Positions 41,476 to 50,458 of a stretch of DNA of 64,000 nucleotides are shown one piece after another. The DNA is from Pseudomonas sp. 31-12 (lineage in GTDB: Bacteria; Pseudomonadota; Gammaproteobacteria; Pseudomonadales; Pseudomonadaceae): contig NZ_CP029482.1 in assembly GCF_003151075.1 (NCBI RefSeq), forward strand, positions 5,518,001-5,582,000. Direction: 5' to 3'. A program made the translations under genes and the position numbers. The notes beneath the pieces are model-generated. The model was not told where the DNA came from and made no database searches. It worked only from the letters and a program-made list of their open reading frames with translations. The number at the start of each line of letters is the position of its first letter. The stretch's first letter is position 1.

Positions 41476-41866
41476 ACAGGCGCACCACAGCATTCATCAC
41501 GTGCACGAGTTGATCCACACCCTGTTCACCGACGCCAACGGTAAGGGGCAGGCCGCGCTCGAGCCGCTGATGTCGGCATTCGTCGAGCACTTCACCATGG
41601 TCACCACCTCGGCCGCCATCGTCAGCCGGGCGACGGTCGAACAGATGTTCAAGGGTGCAATCGGCGCCAAACCGGGCCTGGAAATCGTCATCAGCGACCT
41701 GCAGACGGTGTGGCAAGAAGGCGCCAGCGTGGCGATCCGCTACAAGGAAACCCATCGCCTGGACCAGCGCGAAAGCTCACGGATTTCGGTGGCGATCATT
41801 GGCCTGCATCACCACAACGCCCAATGGATCTACCTGCATGAAACGCCGCTAAGCCAGGAAAGCTGA
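41456..41866 (+). CDS. NTF2/SnoaL-like small protein
   Basis: A 136-residue protein that looks like an NTF2-fold (cone-shaped alpha+beta barrel). It has an N-terminal helix pair with several histidines (HHSIHHVHELIH), then AFVEHFTMVTTSAAIVSR and a C-terminal run of strands (VWQEGASVAIRYKETHRL, ARISVAII-like). Relatives are either ring-hydroxylating oxygenase beta subunits or small enzymes and binding proteins such as SnoaL. A genuine beta subunit is encoded separately at 44117, so this one is an extra. It may be an isomerase, cyclase or ligand-binding helper. Confidence 0.7.
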   Translation: MHNKIVEQAHHSIHHVHELIHTLFTDANGKGQAALEPLMSAFVEHFTMVTTSAAIVSRATVEQMFKGAIGAKPGLEIVISDLQTVWQEGASVAIRYKETHRLDQRESSRISVAIIGLHHHNAQWIYLHETPLSQES

Positions 41867-41873
41867 TTTTCGT

Positions 41874-42821
41874 ATGAACTACACAATCACTGATTGCCGA
41901 ATGCTCTCGGCCTCTATCAAAGAAATCACCGTCAGCCCGCAAACACCAGGGCATGCCGCGCTGGATGCGGGCGCGCATTTCAAATGGTTCATCCCCGAAC
42001 TGAATGAATGGCGGCACTACTCGGCGGTACAACTGGCGGACCGCATGACGGCGCAAGGCAGCGTCGTCTTTGCCATCCGGCTCACGGCCGACTCGGCCAG
42101 CAGTCGCTACATTCGTTCGCTGGCAATCAACGACACGGTGCAGCTCGATGGCCCGTTCAATACGTTCACCTACCCGCTCACTGAAGGCGTCGGCAGGGAC
42201 ATTGCGATTGCCGGCGGCATCGGCATTACGCCGCTGACCGGGATCCTTCATCACCTGACGTCATTGAATCGAAGCGCACACCTGCACTACTTCGCCAGGA
42301 ACGACGACGACGCGGCCTATGCCTTGCCCCTGCAGGCACTGTTGCAGGAACGCCTGCACTTGCACTTCTCCAATAAACCCGATGGCCGCCCCGCTGTCAG
42401 TCAGGTGCTCGCAGATCTGGCACCACACGACCGGCTCTACGTCTGCGGTCCGCAGGCGATGCTCAACGACGTGTTTTGCCATGCCGAGGACAGTGGCCTG
42501 GCGCGCGAGCGCATCCATTTTGAAATCTTCAACGTGGTTCGGGAAGACGATGCGTCGGCCTTTGTGATTGACGCCGTCGAGTCGGGTATCAGCGTCAACG
42601 TCAATCAAGACCAAACCTTGCTGGAGGCGCTGGAGGCGGCCGGCCTGGATCCGCTCTACGACTGCCGACGCGGTGAGTGCGGTGTCTGCGCGCTGGAGGT
42701 CCTTGAGGGTGAAGTCGACCATCGCGACTTCATCATGAGCGAAAAAGAAGCTGCCTGCAGCGCAAGGATTTATCCCTGCGTCTCCCGGGCCAAAAGCCAA
42801 CGCCTGAAGCTGGCGATCTAA
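41874..42821 (+). CDS. Phthalate-dioxygenase-type reductase (FMN, NAD(P)H, 2Fe-2S)
   Basis: A 315-residue electron-transfer protein for an oxygenase. The flavin-binding RHYS is at 47-50, the nucleotide-binding GGIGITP at 114-120, and YVCGP at 189-193. A C-terminal plant-type ferredoxin domain has C264-x4-C269-x2-C272-x29-C302. This domain order is that of class IA reductases such as phthalate dioxygenase reductase. It lies 13 bases before the oxygenase alpha gene, its likely partner. Confidence 0.92.
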   Translation: MNYTITDCRMLSASIKEITVSPQTPGHAALDAGAHFKWFIPELNEWRHYSAVQLADRMTAQGSVVFAIRLTADSASSRYIRSLAINDTVQLDGPFNTFTYPLTEGVGRDIAIAGGIGITPLTGILHHLTSLNRSAHLHYFARNDDDAAYALPLQALLQERLHLHFSNKPDGRPAVSQVLADLAPHDRLYVCGPQAMLNDVFCHAEDSGLARERIHFEIFNVVREDDASAFVIDAVESGISVNVNQDQTLLEALEAAGLDPLYDCRRGECGVCALEVLEGEVDHRDFIMSEKEAACSARIYPCVSRAKSQRLKLAI

Positions 42822-42834
42822 CGAGGAACACCGT

Positions 42835-44139
42835 TTGGACAATTACTTCAACGGCAGAGAAGTGCATAAATCGCTCTACCTTGATCAACAGCTCTTCGAC
42901 CAGGAACAACACAGCGTCTTCGCCGCCAGCTGGTGTTACGTGGGGCACGACAGTCTGATCCCGCAGCCCGGCGACTTTTTCACCACCGACATTGCACAGC
43001 AACCCTTGGCAATGGTCCGGCAAAAAAATGGCGACATCGTTGTCCTGCACAACCGCTGCCCGCACAAAGGCGTGAAAGTGCTGGCCGAGCCTCGCGGCAA
43101 TGTCGGTCGGTTTATCCGCTGCCCTTACCATGCGTGGACCTTCAAGACCGATGGCGAACTGCTGAGTATTCCGGTGAAAAAGGAATACGACGATTGCGAC
43201 CTCAGCGCGTGCTCCGCCCACAAAGGCATGCAAGCCGTCGCGGCGGTGGAGAACTATCGCGGTTTTGTATTTGTCCGCCTCCAGGCAGAAGGCATCGACT
43301 TCAACACCTTTTTTGGCGAGTCGTTATCGACGCTGGACAACATGGTGCTGCGCTCGCCCCTGGGCCAGTTGCGCGTCGTTGGCCAGCCGCTCCTGCACCG
43401 CCATCGCTGCAACTGGAAAATGGTGGTCGATAACCAGACCGACACCTGTCACCCGATGATTGCCCATGAGTCCTCGGCGGGCGAAGCGATTCGCTTGTGG
43501 AAGGAAACCAGCGACCAGAGCAGCCCTTCGCCCATGGCGGTCGAGCTATTTTCACCGTTCATGGCGTCCTACGAGTTCTTCGCCAACATGGGTATTCGCA
43601 TCTGGCCCAACGGCCACGGGCATACCGGCGTCAGCAACTCAATCCATAAAGCCTATGCCGATATTCCGGGTTATTGGGACTTGATGGTCCAGAGCTATGG
43701 CGAACGCCAGGCCACCGAGATTCTCGAAGACACCCGACACAACACCGTCTATTTCCCGAACCTGATGGTCAAGGGCCCGATCCAGACGTTGCGGGTGATC
43801 AAGCCGATCAGCGCTCAGGAGACGGTGGTCGAGTCGTGGATCTTTGAATTGGTGGGCGCCCCCATCCAGTTGCTGGAACGAACCGTCCAGTACAACAACC
43901 TGATCAATTCCCCTTGCTCGATGGTCGCCCACGACGATGTGGAAATGTACGAGCGGGCAACGGAGGGATTGCGCAGTGATTCCAACGAGTGGGTCAACGT
44001 GGCGCGACTCTTTGAATCGACCGAATCCTATGAGCGGACCCAGGTGGTTTCGGGCACCAGCGAAATGGCGATGCGCAATTTTTACAACAGCTGGCAGCAC
44101 TTGATGCGGGATAACCATGCAACTCGATCAGAACAATAA
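42835..44139 (+). CDS. Rieske ring-hydroxylating oxygenase, alpha subunit
   Basis: A 434-residue catalytic subunit. The Rieske 2Fe-2S ligands are C75-x-H77 and C96-x2-H99 (NRCPHKG, CPYHAW). The mononuclear iron site shows the bridging D203 and ligands H206 and H211 in DNQTDTCHPMIAHE. The start is TTG at 42835, supported by GAGGA 7 bases upstream and by the absence of any nearby ATG before the conserved fold. It overlaps the beta gene by 23 bases. Its neighbours suggest an indole- or phenyl-acetic acid or acetamide as substrate; sequence alone does not fix this. Confidence 0.93.
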   Translation: MDNYFNGREVHKSLYLDQQLFDQEQHSVFAASWCYVGHDSLIPQPGDFFTTDIAQQPLAMVRQKNGDIVVLHNRCPHKGVKVLAEPRGNVGRFIRCPYHAWTFKTDGELLSIPVKKEYDDCDLSACSAHKGMQAVAAVENYRGFVFVRLQAEGIDFNTFFGESLSTLDNMVLRSPLGQLRVVGQPLLHRHRCNWKMVVDNQTDTCHPMIAHESSAGEAIRLWKETSDQSSPSPMAVELFSPFMASYEFFANMGIRIWPNGHGHTGVSNSIHKAYADIPGYWDLMVQSYGERQATEILEDTRHNTVYFPNLMVKGPIQTLRVIKPISAQETVVESWIFELVGAPIQLLERTVQYNNLINSPCSMVAHDDVEMYERATEGLRSDSNEWVNVARLFESTESYERTQVVSGTSEMAMRNFYNSWQHLMRDNHATRSEQ

Positions 44140-44602
44140 ACACGCCATCGAACAGTTGATCGCCAGCGAAATCCAGCTACTGGACCAACAAGACTTCAGT
44201 GCCTGGCAACAACTGCTGACCCCCGACTACACCTACTGGATTCCGTTGCGACGAGAACAGACCAGCCCTCTTCATGAGTCCTCGCTGCTGTATGAAGACC
44301 GGTTTCTGACCACGCTGCGCATCAACCGATTGGCCAACGCGCGCAACTACTCGCAACAGCCCAAGAGTCGCAGTTTGCATATTGCCCAGTGTTCGTTGAT
44401 CCGTCTGGAAGACGACGAACTGGGCGCATCGAGTAGCACCAACATGCTCTATTGCGAAGCCCGAGGGGACAGCGAATGGCATTACCCGGTCACCGTCGAG
44501 CATCAACTGATTAACGTCGAAGGCAACTGGAAAATCCAAGGCAAAAAAGTACTTCTGCTCAATCCCTCCCGAGCGATTGAAAGCCTGCAGTTAATCATCT
44601 GA
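44117..44602 (+). CDS. Ring-hydroxylating oxygenase, beta subunit
   Basis: A 161-residue NTF2-fold small subunit. LLTPDYTYWIPLRRE, YEDRFLTTLRINRL and the C-terminal NVEGNWKIQGKKVLLLN are characteristic of beta subunits that form alpha3beta3 oxygenases. It overlaps the alpha gene and is followed 17 bases later by the flavin monooxygenase. Confidence 0.92.
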   Translation: MQLDQNNKHAIEQLIASEIQLLDQQDFSAWQQLLTPDYTYWIPLRREQTSPLHESSLLYEDRFLTTLRINRLANARNYSQQPKSRSLHIAQCSLIRLEDDELGASSSTNMLYCEARGDSEWHYPVTVEHQLINVEGNWKIQGKKVLLLNPSRAIESLQLII

Positions 44603-44619
44603 TTTATCGAGAATCACAC

Positions 44620-46329
44620 GTGAACGTTATGACTGCCGGCTTCGACGAAGCCACATTTCCCGGTTCTTTTCCGTATGTCGACCTGTTGTACGACTACGGC
44701 CAGTTTTTGCGCAATGCCAGTGATGCGATCGGTTACTTGCCACCCGAAGCGGCCAATAAACACATCGGCATTGTCGGCGCCGGGCTGACCGGGCTGGTCG
44801 CCGCCTACGAACTGCTCCGTGCCGGTGCCCAGCGAGTCACGCTGTTCGAGGCCGCCGAAGAACACTTGGGCGGGCGCTTGCTGACCCAGCGCTTTGACGA
44901 TGACCACCCGCAATTCATCGCCGAAATGGGCGCGATGCGCTTTCCTCCCAGCGAGGTCGGGTTGTTTCACTACCTGAACCGGTTTGGCATCGAAACCACT
45001 GAAGCGTTTCCCGACCCCGGTGTCGTGGACACCGAAATCCACTACCGCGGTGAGACTCATCACTGGGCGGCCATGCAGCCTCCACCTGCGATTTTCAGCA
45101 CGGTCCATCGGGGCTGGAGTGCGTTTTTGAAAGAGGGCGTGACCTTCGATGACGGCACCTGCCTGGCGCCACCGTTGTTACTGACCGAGTTACTCAAGCA
45201 ACACAACTACGCGGAAGTGCAGCCGGAATGGCAACGCTATCTGGATTACTTCGGCGACAGCTCGTTCTATTCGGCCATGGTGCAGATTTTCACCGGCAGC
45301 AACCCGCCCGGCGGACAACCGTGGCGCAAACCCGAAGACTTTCATCTATTCGGTTCACTGGGGATCGGCTCGGGCGGTTTCCAATCGGTATACCGCGCCT
45401 CCTTTACCGAGATTCTGCGGCTCGTGGTCAATGGCCTCGAAGTCAATCAACGGCTGGTGCCGATGGGCATCTCATCGCTGTCGGAGTTGATTGCCGATAC
45501 GTCATTCCATGGCATGCCCCTGCGCGACCGAATCTGCCGCACCCGCATCGAGTCCATCAACAAGGGCAATAACGGTGAAATCCTGCTGGCCGGCAGCAAT
45601 GGTGAAACCTATGCCTGCGACCGGGTGATCACCACGACGACCACCCGGGCGCTGCAAGTGAACATGAAGCTCACACAGAACCAGGCCTTCGTGAATCGTG
45701 ACGTGGCCCGGGCGATCAACGAAACCCACATGGTCGGTTCGTCCAAGCTGTTCATCCTGACCAAAGACAAGTTCTGGTTGAAACACGGGCTGCCACAGAA
45801 CATCCAGACAGACACCTTGGTGAAGGGCGTGTATTGCCTCGATTACGCACCGCAGGACCCTGAGTCCTGGGGCGTGGTATTGATCAGTTACACCTGGGAA
45901 GACGACTCCCACAAGATGGTTTCTATGACCGACAAAGTTCAACGCTGCTTGCGCCTTGTCGATGAACTGGCCATGAGCGCACCTGAGTTTGCCAGCCACC
46001 TTCTACCGCTCAATGGCAACTACCAGCGCTATGTCCTGGAGTATGACTGGCTGACCGACAAGCATTCGCTGGGCGCCTTCAAACTCAACTTTCCGGGTGA
46101 CGATATCTACTCGGAACGCTTGTTCTATCAATTCAAAACGGCCCTCGATCCACAGCAGGACACGGGGTTGTACCTCGCCGGGTGCGGCTGCTCTTTCACC
46201 GGTGGCTGGGCGGAAGGCGCCATTCAAACAGCACTCAACGGTGCCTGTGCGGTGATCAGCAGTCTGGGTGGCGACTTGATTGCCGACAATCCGCTGGACG
46301 GACTGCACGCTCAATACCGCTATTGCTGA
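44620..46329 (+). CDS. Tryptophan 2-monooxygenase-like flavoenzyme (IaaM family)
   Basis: A 569-residue flavin amine oxidase. Relatives convert tryptophan plus O2 to indole-3-acetamide and CO2. The FAD loop GAGLTG is at 53-58. EMGAMRFPP holds R107, equivalent to the substrate-carboxylate arginine of the P. savastanoi enzyme, and CGCSFTGGWAEGA holds W530, equivalent to its active-site tryptophan. The agreement with IaaM as I recall it extends along nearly the whole chain. Specificity for tryptophan over phenylalanine or tyrosine is not proven. The next gene encodes the amidase that completes the indoleacetamide route. Confidence 0.9.
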   Translation: MNVMTAGFDEATFPGSFPYVDLLYDYGQFLRNASDAIGYLPPEAANKHIGIVGAGLTGLVAAYELLRAGAQRVTLFEAAEEHLGGRLLTQRFDDDHPQFIAEMGAMRFPPSEVGLFHYLNRFGIETTEAFPDPGVVDTEIHYRGETHHWAAMQPPPAIFSTVHRGWSAFLKEGVTFDDGTCLAPPLLLTELLKQHNYAEVQPEWQRYLDYFGDSSFYSAMVQIFTGSNPPGGQPWRKPEDFHLFGSLGIGSGGFQSVYRASFTEILRLVVNGLEVNQRLVPMGISSLSELIADTSFHGMPLRDRICRTRIESINKGNNGEILLAGSNGETYACDRVITTTTTRALQVNMKLTQNQAFVNRDVARAINETHMVGSSKLFILTKDKFWLKHGLPQNIQTDTLVKGVYCLDYAPQDPESWGVVLISYTWEDDSHKMVSMTDKVQRCLRLVDELAMSAPEFASHLLPLNGNYQRYVLEYDWLTDKHSLGAFKLNFPGDDIYSERLFYQFKTALDPQQDTGLYLAGCGCSFTGGWAEGAIQTALNGACAVISSLGGDLIADNPLDGLHAQYRYC

Positions 46330-46371
46330 TGCCTTCATCGCAAGCCTCCTCTCTATCGCCGAGACCGTTTT

Positions 46372-47709
46372 ATGTACAGCCAGCTTTCAATTGAAGAACT
46401 CGTCAGCGGATTTCGCAGTGGTCGCCATTGCCTGGATGCCTGGCACCAATCCCTGCGCGATAAACAGTTTGATCATCAACACCTGAACAGCTTCATCACG
46501 TTCGACCCGACGGCGTTCGAGGTTGCCCTCGGGGCCGACCGGGAGGCGAGCCTGTATGGCATTCCCGTTTCCTTCAAGGACAACATCAATGTCAGCGGCA
46601 TGCCGACCACCGCAGGAACGCCGGGGCTCGCTGCTTACTACCCGTTGTCCGATGCCGGGATTGTCGAGCGTTTCAAGACGCTGGGCGCGAGGGTCGTTGG
46701 CAAGAACAACATGCATGAACTGTCGTTCGGGGTGACGTCGGCCAACCAAACTTACGGCGCCGTGGTCAACCCGGCTGACGAACGCTACAGCGCGGGCGGC
46801 AGCAGCGGTGGTTGTGCGGCAGCCGTCGCAGCCGGTCTTGTGCCCTGCGCCGTGGGTACCGACACCGGCGGGTCAGTGCGCATACCCGCGGCGTTCTGCG
46901 GGATCGTCGGGTTTCGCCCCACCACGGGGTGTTACCCGGTGGACGGCATCGTGCCCGTTTCCCAGACCAAGGACACGCCAGGGCTACTGACCCGCACACT
47001 GCAAGACTGTCAGTACATCCACCGTCACCTGACCGGGAACCACCCAGCGCCCCCGGACGACAACAGACCCCTACGGGTGGGCATACCGGAAAAATTCTTC
47101 TGGGCCGACCTCGACGAAAAAGTCCGACGCGACTGCTTCGCGGCTATCGAGGTGTTGGCAGATCGGGGCGTGGAGCTGGTTCCGGTCGATGACCTGTTGA
47201 TCGGGGAAATCAATGAGAGCATTCAATTCCCATTACCTATTTACGAGTTCTTTATCGACTTCCCGCGCTTCTTGATGAAAGAAGGCTGGGGCGACCAATT
47301 TTTGAGCATCCTGGCGCAGATCCGGGACCCGGGCATCAAGAAAATACTGACGGCGCAACTTGAGAGCCCGGCGATTTCCTACACCGACTATGTACAGGCA
47401 TTGATGAGCAAACTGCAGCTGAGTCGTGAATACAGCCGTCTGTTCAACGCCCATCAACTGGATGTGATTGCCTACCCCACCGTCAGCTGTACGGCACCGT
47501 TGCTCACGGAGTGCGAGGCAGAAAGCAACTTCGAGACCTTCGTGCGCAACACCGACCCGGCGAGCAACCTGGCGGCGCCCAGTGTCACCGTGCCGGTAGC
47601 GGAAAAACACTCGCTGCCGGTGGGGCTCTCGTTCGACGCGTTGCCCGGGCAGGACAGCTTGCTGCTGGAGAGATCCCGCCAATTATCCCGTTTGCTGGCC
47701 ATGCGTTAA
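46372..47709 (+). CDS. Indoleacetamide hydrolase-like amidase (IaaH family)
   Basis: A 445-residue amidase-signature enzyme with the full triad K69 (SFKDN), S144 (AGGSSGG) and S168 (GTDTGGS). The spacing between them is as in well-studied family members. [13 protein letters not shown] and [17 protein letters not shown] match IaaH of P. savastanoi closely from memory. It would hydrolyse the arylacetamide made by the upstream monooxygenase to the arylacetic acid (auxin, if the substrate is tryptophan) and ammonia. Confidence 0.9.
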   Translation: MYSQLSIEELVSGFRSGRHCLDAWHQSLRDKQFDHQHLNSFITFDPTAFEVALGADREASLYGIPVSFKDNINVSGMPTTAGTPGLAAYYPLSDAGIVERFKTLGARVVGKNNMHELSFGVTSANQTYGAVVNPADERYSAGGSSGGCAAAVAAGLVPCAVGTDTGGSVRIPAAFCGIVGFRPTTGCYPVDGIVPVSQTKDTPGLLTRTLQDCQYIHRHLTGNHPAPPDDNRPLRVGIPEKFFWADLDEKVRRDCFAAIEVLADRGVELVPVDDLLIGEINESIQFPLPIYEFFIDFPRFLMKEGWGDQFLSILAQIRDPGIKKILTAQLESPAISYTDYVQALMSKLQLSREYSRLFNAHQLDVIAYPTVSCTAPLLTECEAESNFETFVRNTDPASNLAAPSVTVPVAEKHSLPVGLSFDALPGQDSLLLERSRQLSRLLAMR

Positions 47710-47817
47710 CGCGCTGTCGGCGCCATTCACTGAATGGCGCTGATCCTTTCTGACGCGCGCCTGCAACCTGGCCCGCCGAAAGAACAGCCCTCTAATAACT
47801 CAAATGCAGGCCTTGCC

Positions 47818-49086
47818 ATGCGCAGCACTTCTACGTCCACTTCCGCTCCCTCCGTCGCACTCGAACGGTCGCCCTCGGTGCTCGGCGGCGCCATGATGAT
47901 CGGTGGCACCATCGTCGGTGCCGGCATGTTTTCGCTGCCGGTCGTCATGTCCGGCCTGTGGTTTTACGGCTCCGTCGCGGTCCTGTTGTTTGCCTGGTTC
48001 TGCACCTTGCATTCCGGCCTGATGATTCTTGAGGCCAACCTTAACTATCGTTCCGGTGCCAGTTTTTCAACGATCACCAAAGACCTGTTGGGTCGTCGCT
48101 GGAATGTGTTGAACGGCTTGAGCATCGTCTTTGTCCTGTACACGCTGACCTACGCCTACATCTCGGCCAGCGGTTCGGTGATTCATCACAGCGCCCAATC
48201 ATTGGGAGTGAATCTGTCGGCACGCGCCGGGGGCTTGTATTTCACCCTGACGGTCGCGCTCATCGTGTGGCTGAGCACGGCAGCGGTGAGCCGGGTGACC
48301 ACAGTGATCTTCGGTGCAAAGATCATCGCGTTCTTCCTGACCTTCGGCGGGCTGCTCGATCACGTGCAACCGGCGACACTGCTCAATCGAAACGCCACGG
48401 ATAGCCACTACCTTCCTTACCTGCTGATGACCCTGCCCTTCTGCCTGACCTCCTTCGGTTTTCACGGCAACGTTCCCAGCCTGATGAAACACTTCGGCAA
48501 AGACCCGCAGCGTATCCGTGCCTGCCTGGTCAGCGGCACCCTCATCGCGCTTGGGCTGTACGTTGTCTGGATGGTTTGCAGCATGGGCAACATTCCCCGG
48601 GACGGGTTCAAGGACATCGCTCAGCGTGGCGGCAATATCGACGTGCTGATCAGCGCGCTGGGGGCGATGCTCAACAGTGCGAAAATCGATGTATTCCTCA
48701 GCCTTTTTTCCAACTTCGCCGTCGCCTGCTCCTTTCTCGGCGTGTCCTTGGGGCTCTTCGATTATCTGGCCGATGTGCTGGGGTTTGACGACAGCCCGCG
48801 AGGTCGCCTGAAAACCGCAGCCACCACCTTCCTACCACCTATGCTCTGCGGGCTGTTGTGGCCAGAAGGGTTTATCCATGCCATCGGTTTCGCCGGTCTG
48901 GCGGCGACCCTCTGGGCCGTCATTACCCCGGCATTGCTGGCCAGCGCATCACGCAAGCGCTTTGGCAGCCCGCGGTATCGCGTCTGGGGAGGCCAGCCCA
49001 TGATTGCCCTGATATTGTTTTTCGGCGTGATCAGCGCGATTTCACATGTGCTGTTTTCATTGGATTTGTTGCCGGTGTGGCGCTAG
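47818..49086 (+). CDS. Aromatic amino acid permease, Mtr/TnaB/TyrP family
   Basis: A 422-residue transporter with about 11 membrane helices. The family start [20 protein letters not shown] and the [11 protein letters not shown] block are typical of tryptophan/tyrosine proton symporters. ATG 47818 is chosen (AGG upstream, 108 bases after the amidase); an open frame from 47734 is less likely. As the last gene of the operon it probably brings in the amino acid used by the monooxygenase. Confidence 0.9.
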   Translation: MRSTSTSTSAPSVALERSPSVLGGAMMIGGTIVGAGMFSLPVVMSGLWFYGSVAVLLFAWFCTLHSGLMILEANLNYRSGASFSTITKDLLGRRWNVLNGLSIVFVLYTLTYAYISASGSVIHHSAQSLGVNLSARAGGLYFTLTVALIVWLSTAAVSRVTTVIFGAKIIAFFLTFGGLLDHVQPATLLNRNATDSHYLPYLLMTLPFCLTSFGFHGNVPSLMKHFGKDPQRIRACLVSGTLIALGLYVVWMVCSMGNIPRDGFKDIAQRGGNIDVLISALGAMLNSAKIDVFLSLFSNFAVACSFLGVSLGLFDYLADVLGFDDSPRGRLKTAATTFLPPMLCGLLWPEGFIHAIGFAGLAATLWAVITPALLASASRKRFGSPRYRVWGGQPMIALILFFGVISAISHVLFSLDLLPVWR

Positions 49087-49101
49087 CGGTCTCAAACGCC
49101 A

Positions 49102-49115
49102 TTCGGTTTTCCGAA
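49102..49115. promoter_or_regulatory. AauR-like operator 1
   Basis: TTCGG-TTTT-CCGAA exactly fits the TTCGGNNNNCCGAA motif that I recall for AauR of P. putida. It lies 108 bases before the sigma-54 site. Confidence 0.7.
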
Positions 49116-49132
49116 CGCGACCTGTCGGTCGA

Positions 49133-49146
49133 TTCGGTTTACCGGA
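49133..49146. promoter_or_regulatory. AauR-like operator 2
   Basis: TTCGG-TTTA-CCGGA differs from the motif at one base and is centred about 31 bases (three helical turns) from operator 1. Confidence 0.6.
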
Positions 49147-49222
49147 TTATCCTTCGCCAAAATCAGCGCCATAAATATTTAATACCCTTATAAATCAATA
49201 ACTTGATCTATCTCGCCTGGCC

Positions 49223-49238
49223 TGGCACGAGTCATGCT
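49223..49238 (+). promoter_or_regulatory. Sigma-54 promoter of aatJ
   Basis: TGGCAC-N5-ATGCT has the invariant GG and GC elements ten bases apart, about 115 bases upstream of aatJ. It fits control by the sigma-54 activator encoded at 54777. Confidence 0.75.
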
Positions 49239-49351
49239 CTACACTCTTGGACGAATGCCTGTTGCACCTCACTTCAGGAGCCGTCAGGCATTCGAAGCAC
49301 AAAAGGGCCATGAACTGGCTCCATAAAAAAAACAATGTCGAGGAAAATTTG

Positions 49352-50266
49352 ATGCGCATCGTTCCCCATATCCTGGGCGCAGCCATTGCTGCCGCTCTGA
49401 TTAGCACTCCAGTTTTCGCTGCCGAACTCACCGGCACACTGAAGAAGATCAAAGAGTCCGGTGTGATCACCCTCGGGCATCGTGACGCTTCCATCCCGTT
49501 TTCCTATATCGCGGACGCTTCCGGCAAACCGGTCGGCTACTCCCACGATATCCAGCTGAAAATCGTCGAAGCCATCAAGAAAGACCTGGACATGCCGAAC
49601 CTCCAGGTCAAATACAACCTCGTAACCTCGCAAACCCGTATCCCGCTGGTGCAGAACGGCACCGTGGACGTCGAATGCGGCTCCACCACCAACAACGTAG
49701 AACGTCAGCAGCAAGTGGCCTTCTCCGTCGGCATCTTCGAAATCGGTACGCGTCTTCTCTCCAAGAAAGACTCCGCGTACAAGGACTTCGACAACCTCAA
49801 AGGCAAGAACGTCGTGACCACCGCGGGCACCACGTCCGAGCGCATCCTCAAGTCGATGAACGCCGACAAGCAGATGGGCATGAACGTCATCTCCGCCAAA
49901 GACCACGGCGAGTCCTTCCAGATGCTGGAAACCGGCCGCGCAGTGGCTTTCATGATGGACGACGCGTTGCTGGCGGGTGAAGCGGCCAAGGCCAAGAATG
50001 CGAAGGACTGGGAAGTGACCGGTACTCCTCAATCCTACGAAATCTACGGCTGCATGGTTCGCAAGGGCGACGAGCCGTTCAAGAAGGCTGTCGACGACGC
50101 GATCGTGGCGACCTACAAGTCGGGCGAGATCAACAAGATCTACGACAAATGGTTCATGTCGCCAATCCCGCCAAAGGGCTTGAACCTGAACTTCCCGATG
50201 AGCGACGAGCTCAAGACCCTGATCGCCAATCCGACCGATAAAGCGGCTGACGACAAGAAGTCCTGA
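49352..50266 (+). CDS. aatJ: Glutamate/aspartate-binding periplasmic protein
   Basis: A 304-residue ABC solute-binding protein. The signal peptide ends about STPVFA-AE. LGHRDASIPFSY, SQTRIPLVQNGTVDVECGSTTNN and the GTTSER segment are those of the GltI family. GAGGA precedes the ATG at 49352. It is the first gene of the aatJQMP transporter for acidic amino acids. A stable hairpin follows it and should favour excess production of the binding protein over the membrane parts. The alternative name is gltI. Confidence 0.95.
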   Translation: MRIVPHILGAAIAAALISTPVFAAELTGTLKKIKESGVITLGHRDASIPFSYIADASGKPVGYSHDIQLKIVEAIKKDLDMPNLQVKYNLVTSQTRIPLVQNGTVDVECGSTTNNVERQQQVAFSVGIFEIGTRLLSKKDSAYKDFDNLKGKNVVTTAGTTSERILKSMNADKQMGMNVISAKDHGESFQMLETGRAVAFMMDDALLAGEAAKAKNAKDWEVTGTPQSYEIYGCMVRKGDEPFKKAVDDAIVATYKSGEINKIYDKWFMSPIPPKGLNLNFPMSDELKTLIANPTDKAADDKKS

Positions 50267-50280
50267 TTTCTGACTAATCT

Positions 50281-50316
50281 TATCTCCTGAGAGGGCCTCT
50301 GCCCTTTCAGGAGATA
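50281..50316 (+). promoter_or_regulatory. mRNA hairpin between aatJ and aatQ
   Basis: TATCTCCTGAGAGGGC pairs with GCCCTTTCAGGAGATA over 16 base pairs (one G-U) around CTCT. No T-run follows, so it looks like a 3' stabiliser or attenuator rather than a full terminator. Confidence 0.75.
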
Positions 50317-50458
50317 GTCACTCCCTGCTGGCATTTTTGGAAACACTCGAACCGGTGGCTGTCGAGCCGCTCGTGTGTGCCTGATCGTCAAGGTCGGGCG
50401 GGAACGGAGCTTCCCCAGGCGGGCATTTGTACATCGAACGATCTGAGGGGAGACCCTA

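Noticed and set aside
41874..44602. Oxygenase genes considered as part of an iac auxin-degradation cluster
   Set aside because: The other iac genes (iacA, B, E, G, H, I types) are absent, while synthesis-type iaaM/iaaH genes are present. The catabolic label is therefore not supported.
39115..49086. Search for an integrase, insertion sequence or tRNA attachment site bordering the aromatic island
   Set aside because: None was seen at either edge. The terminator at 39073 and the AauR sites at 49102 directly border it, so no mobile element boundary is claimed.
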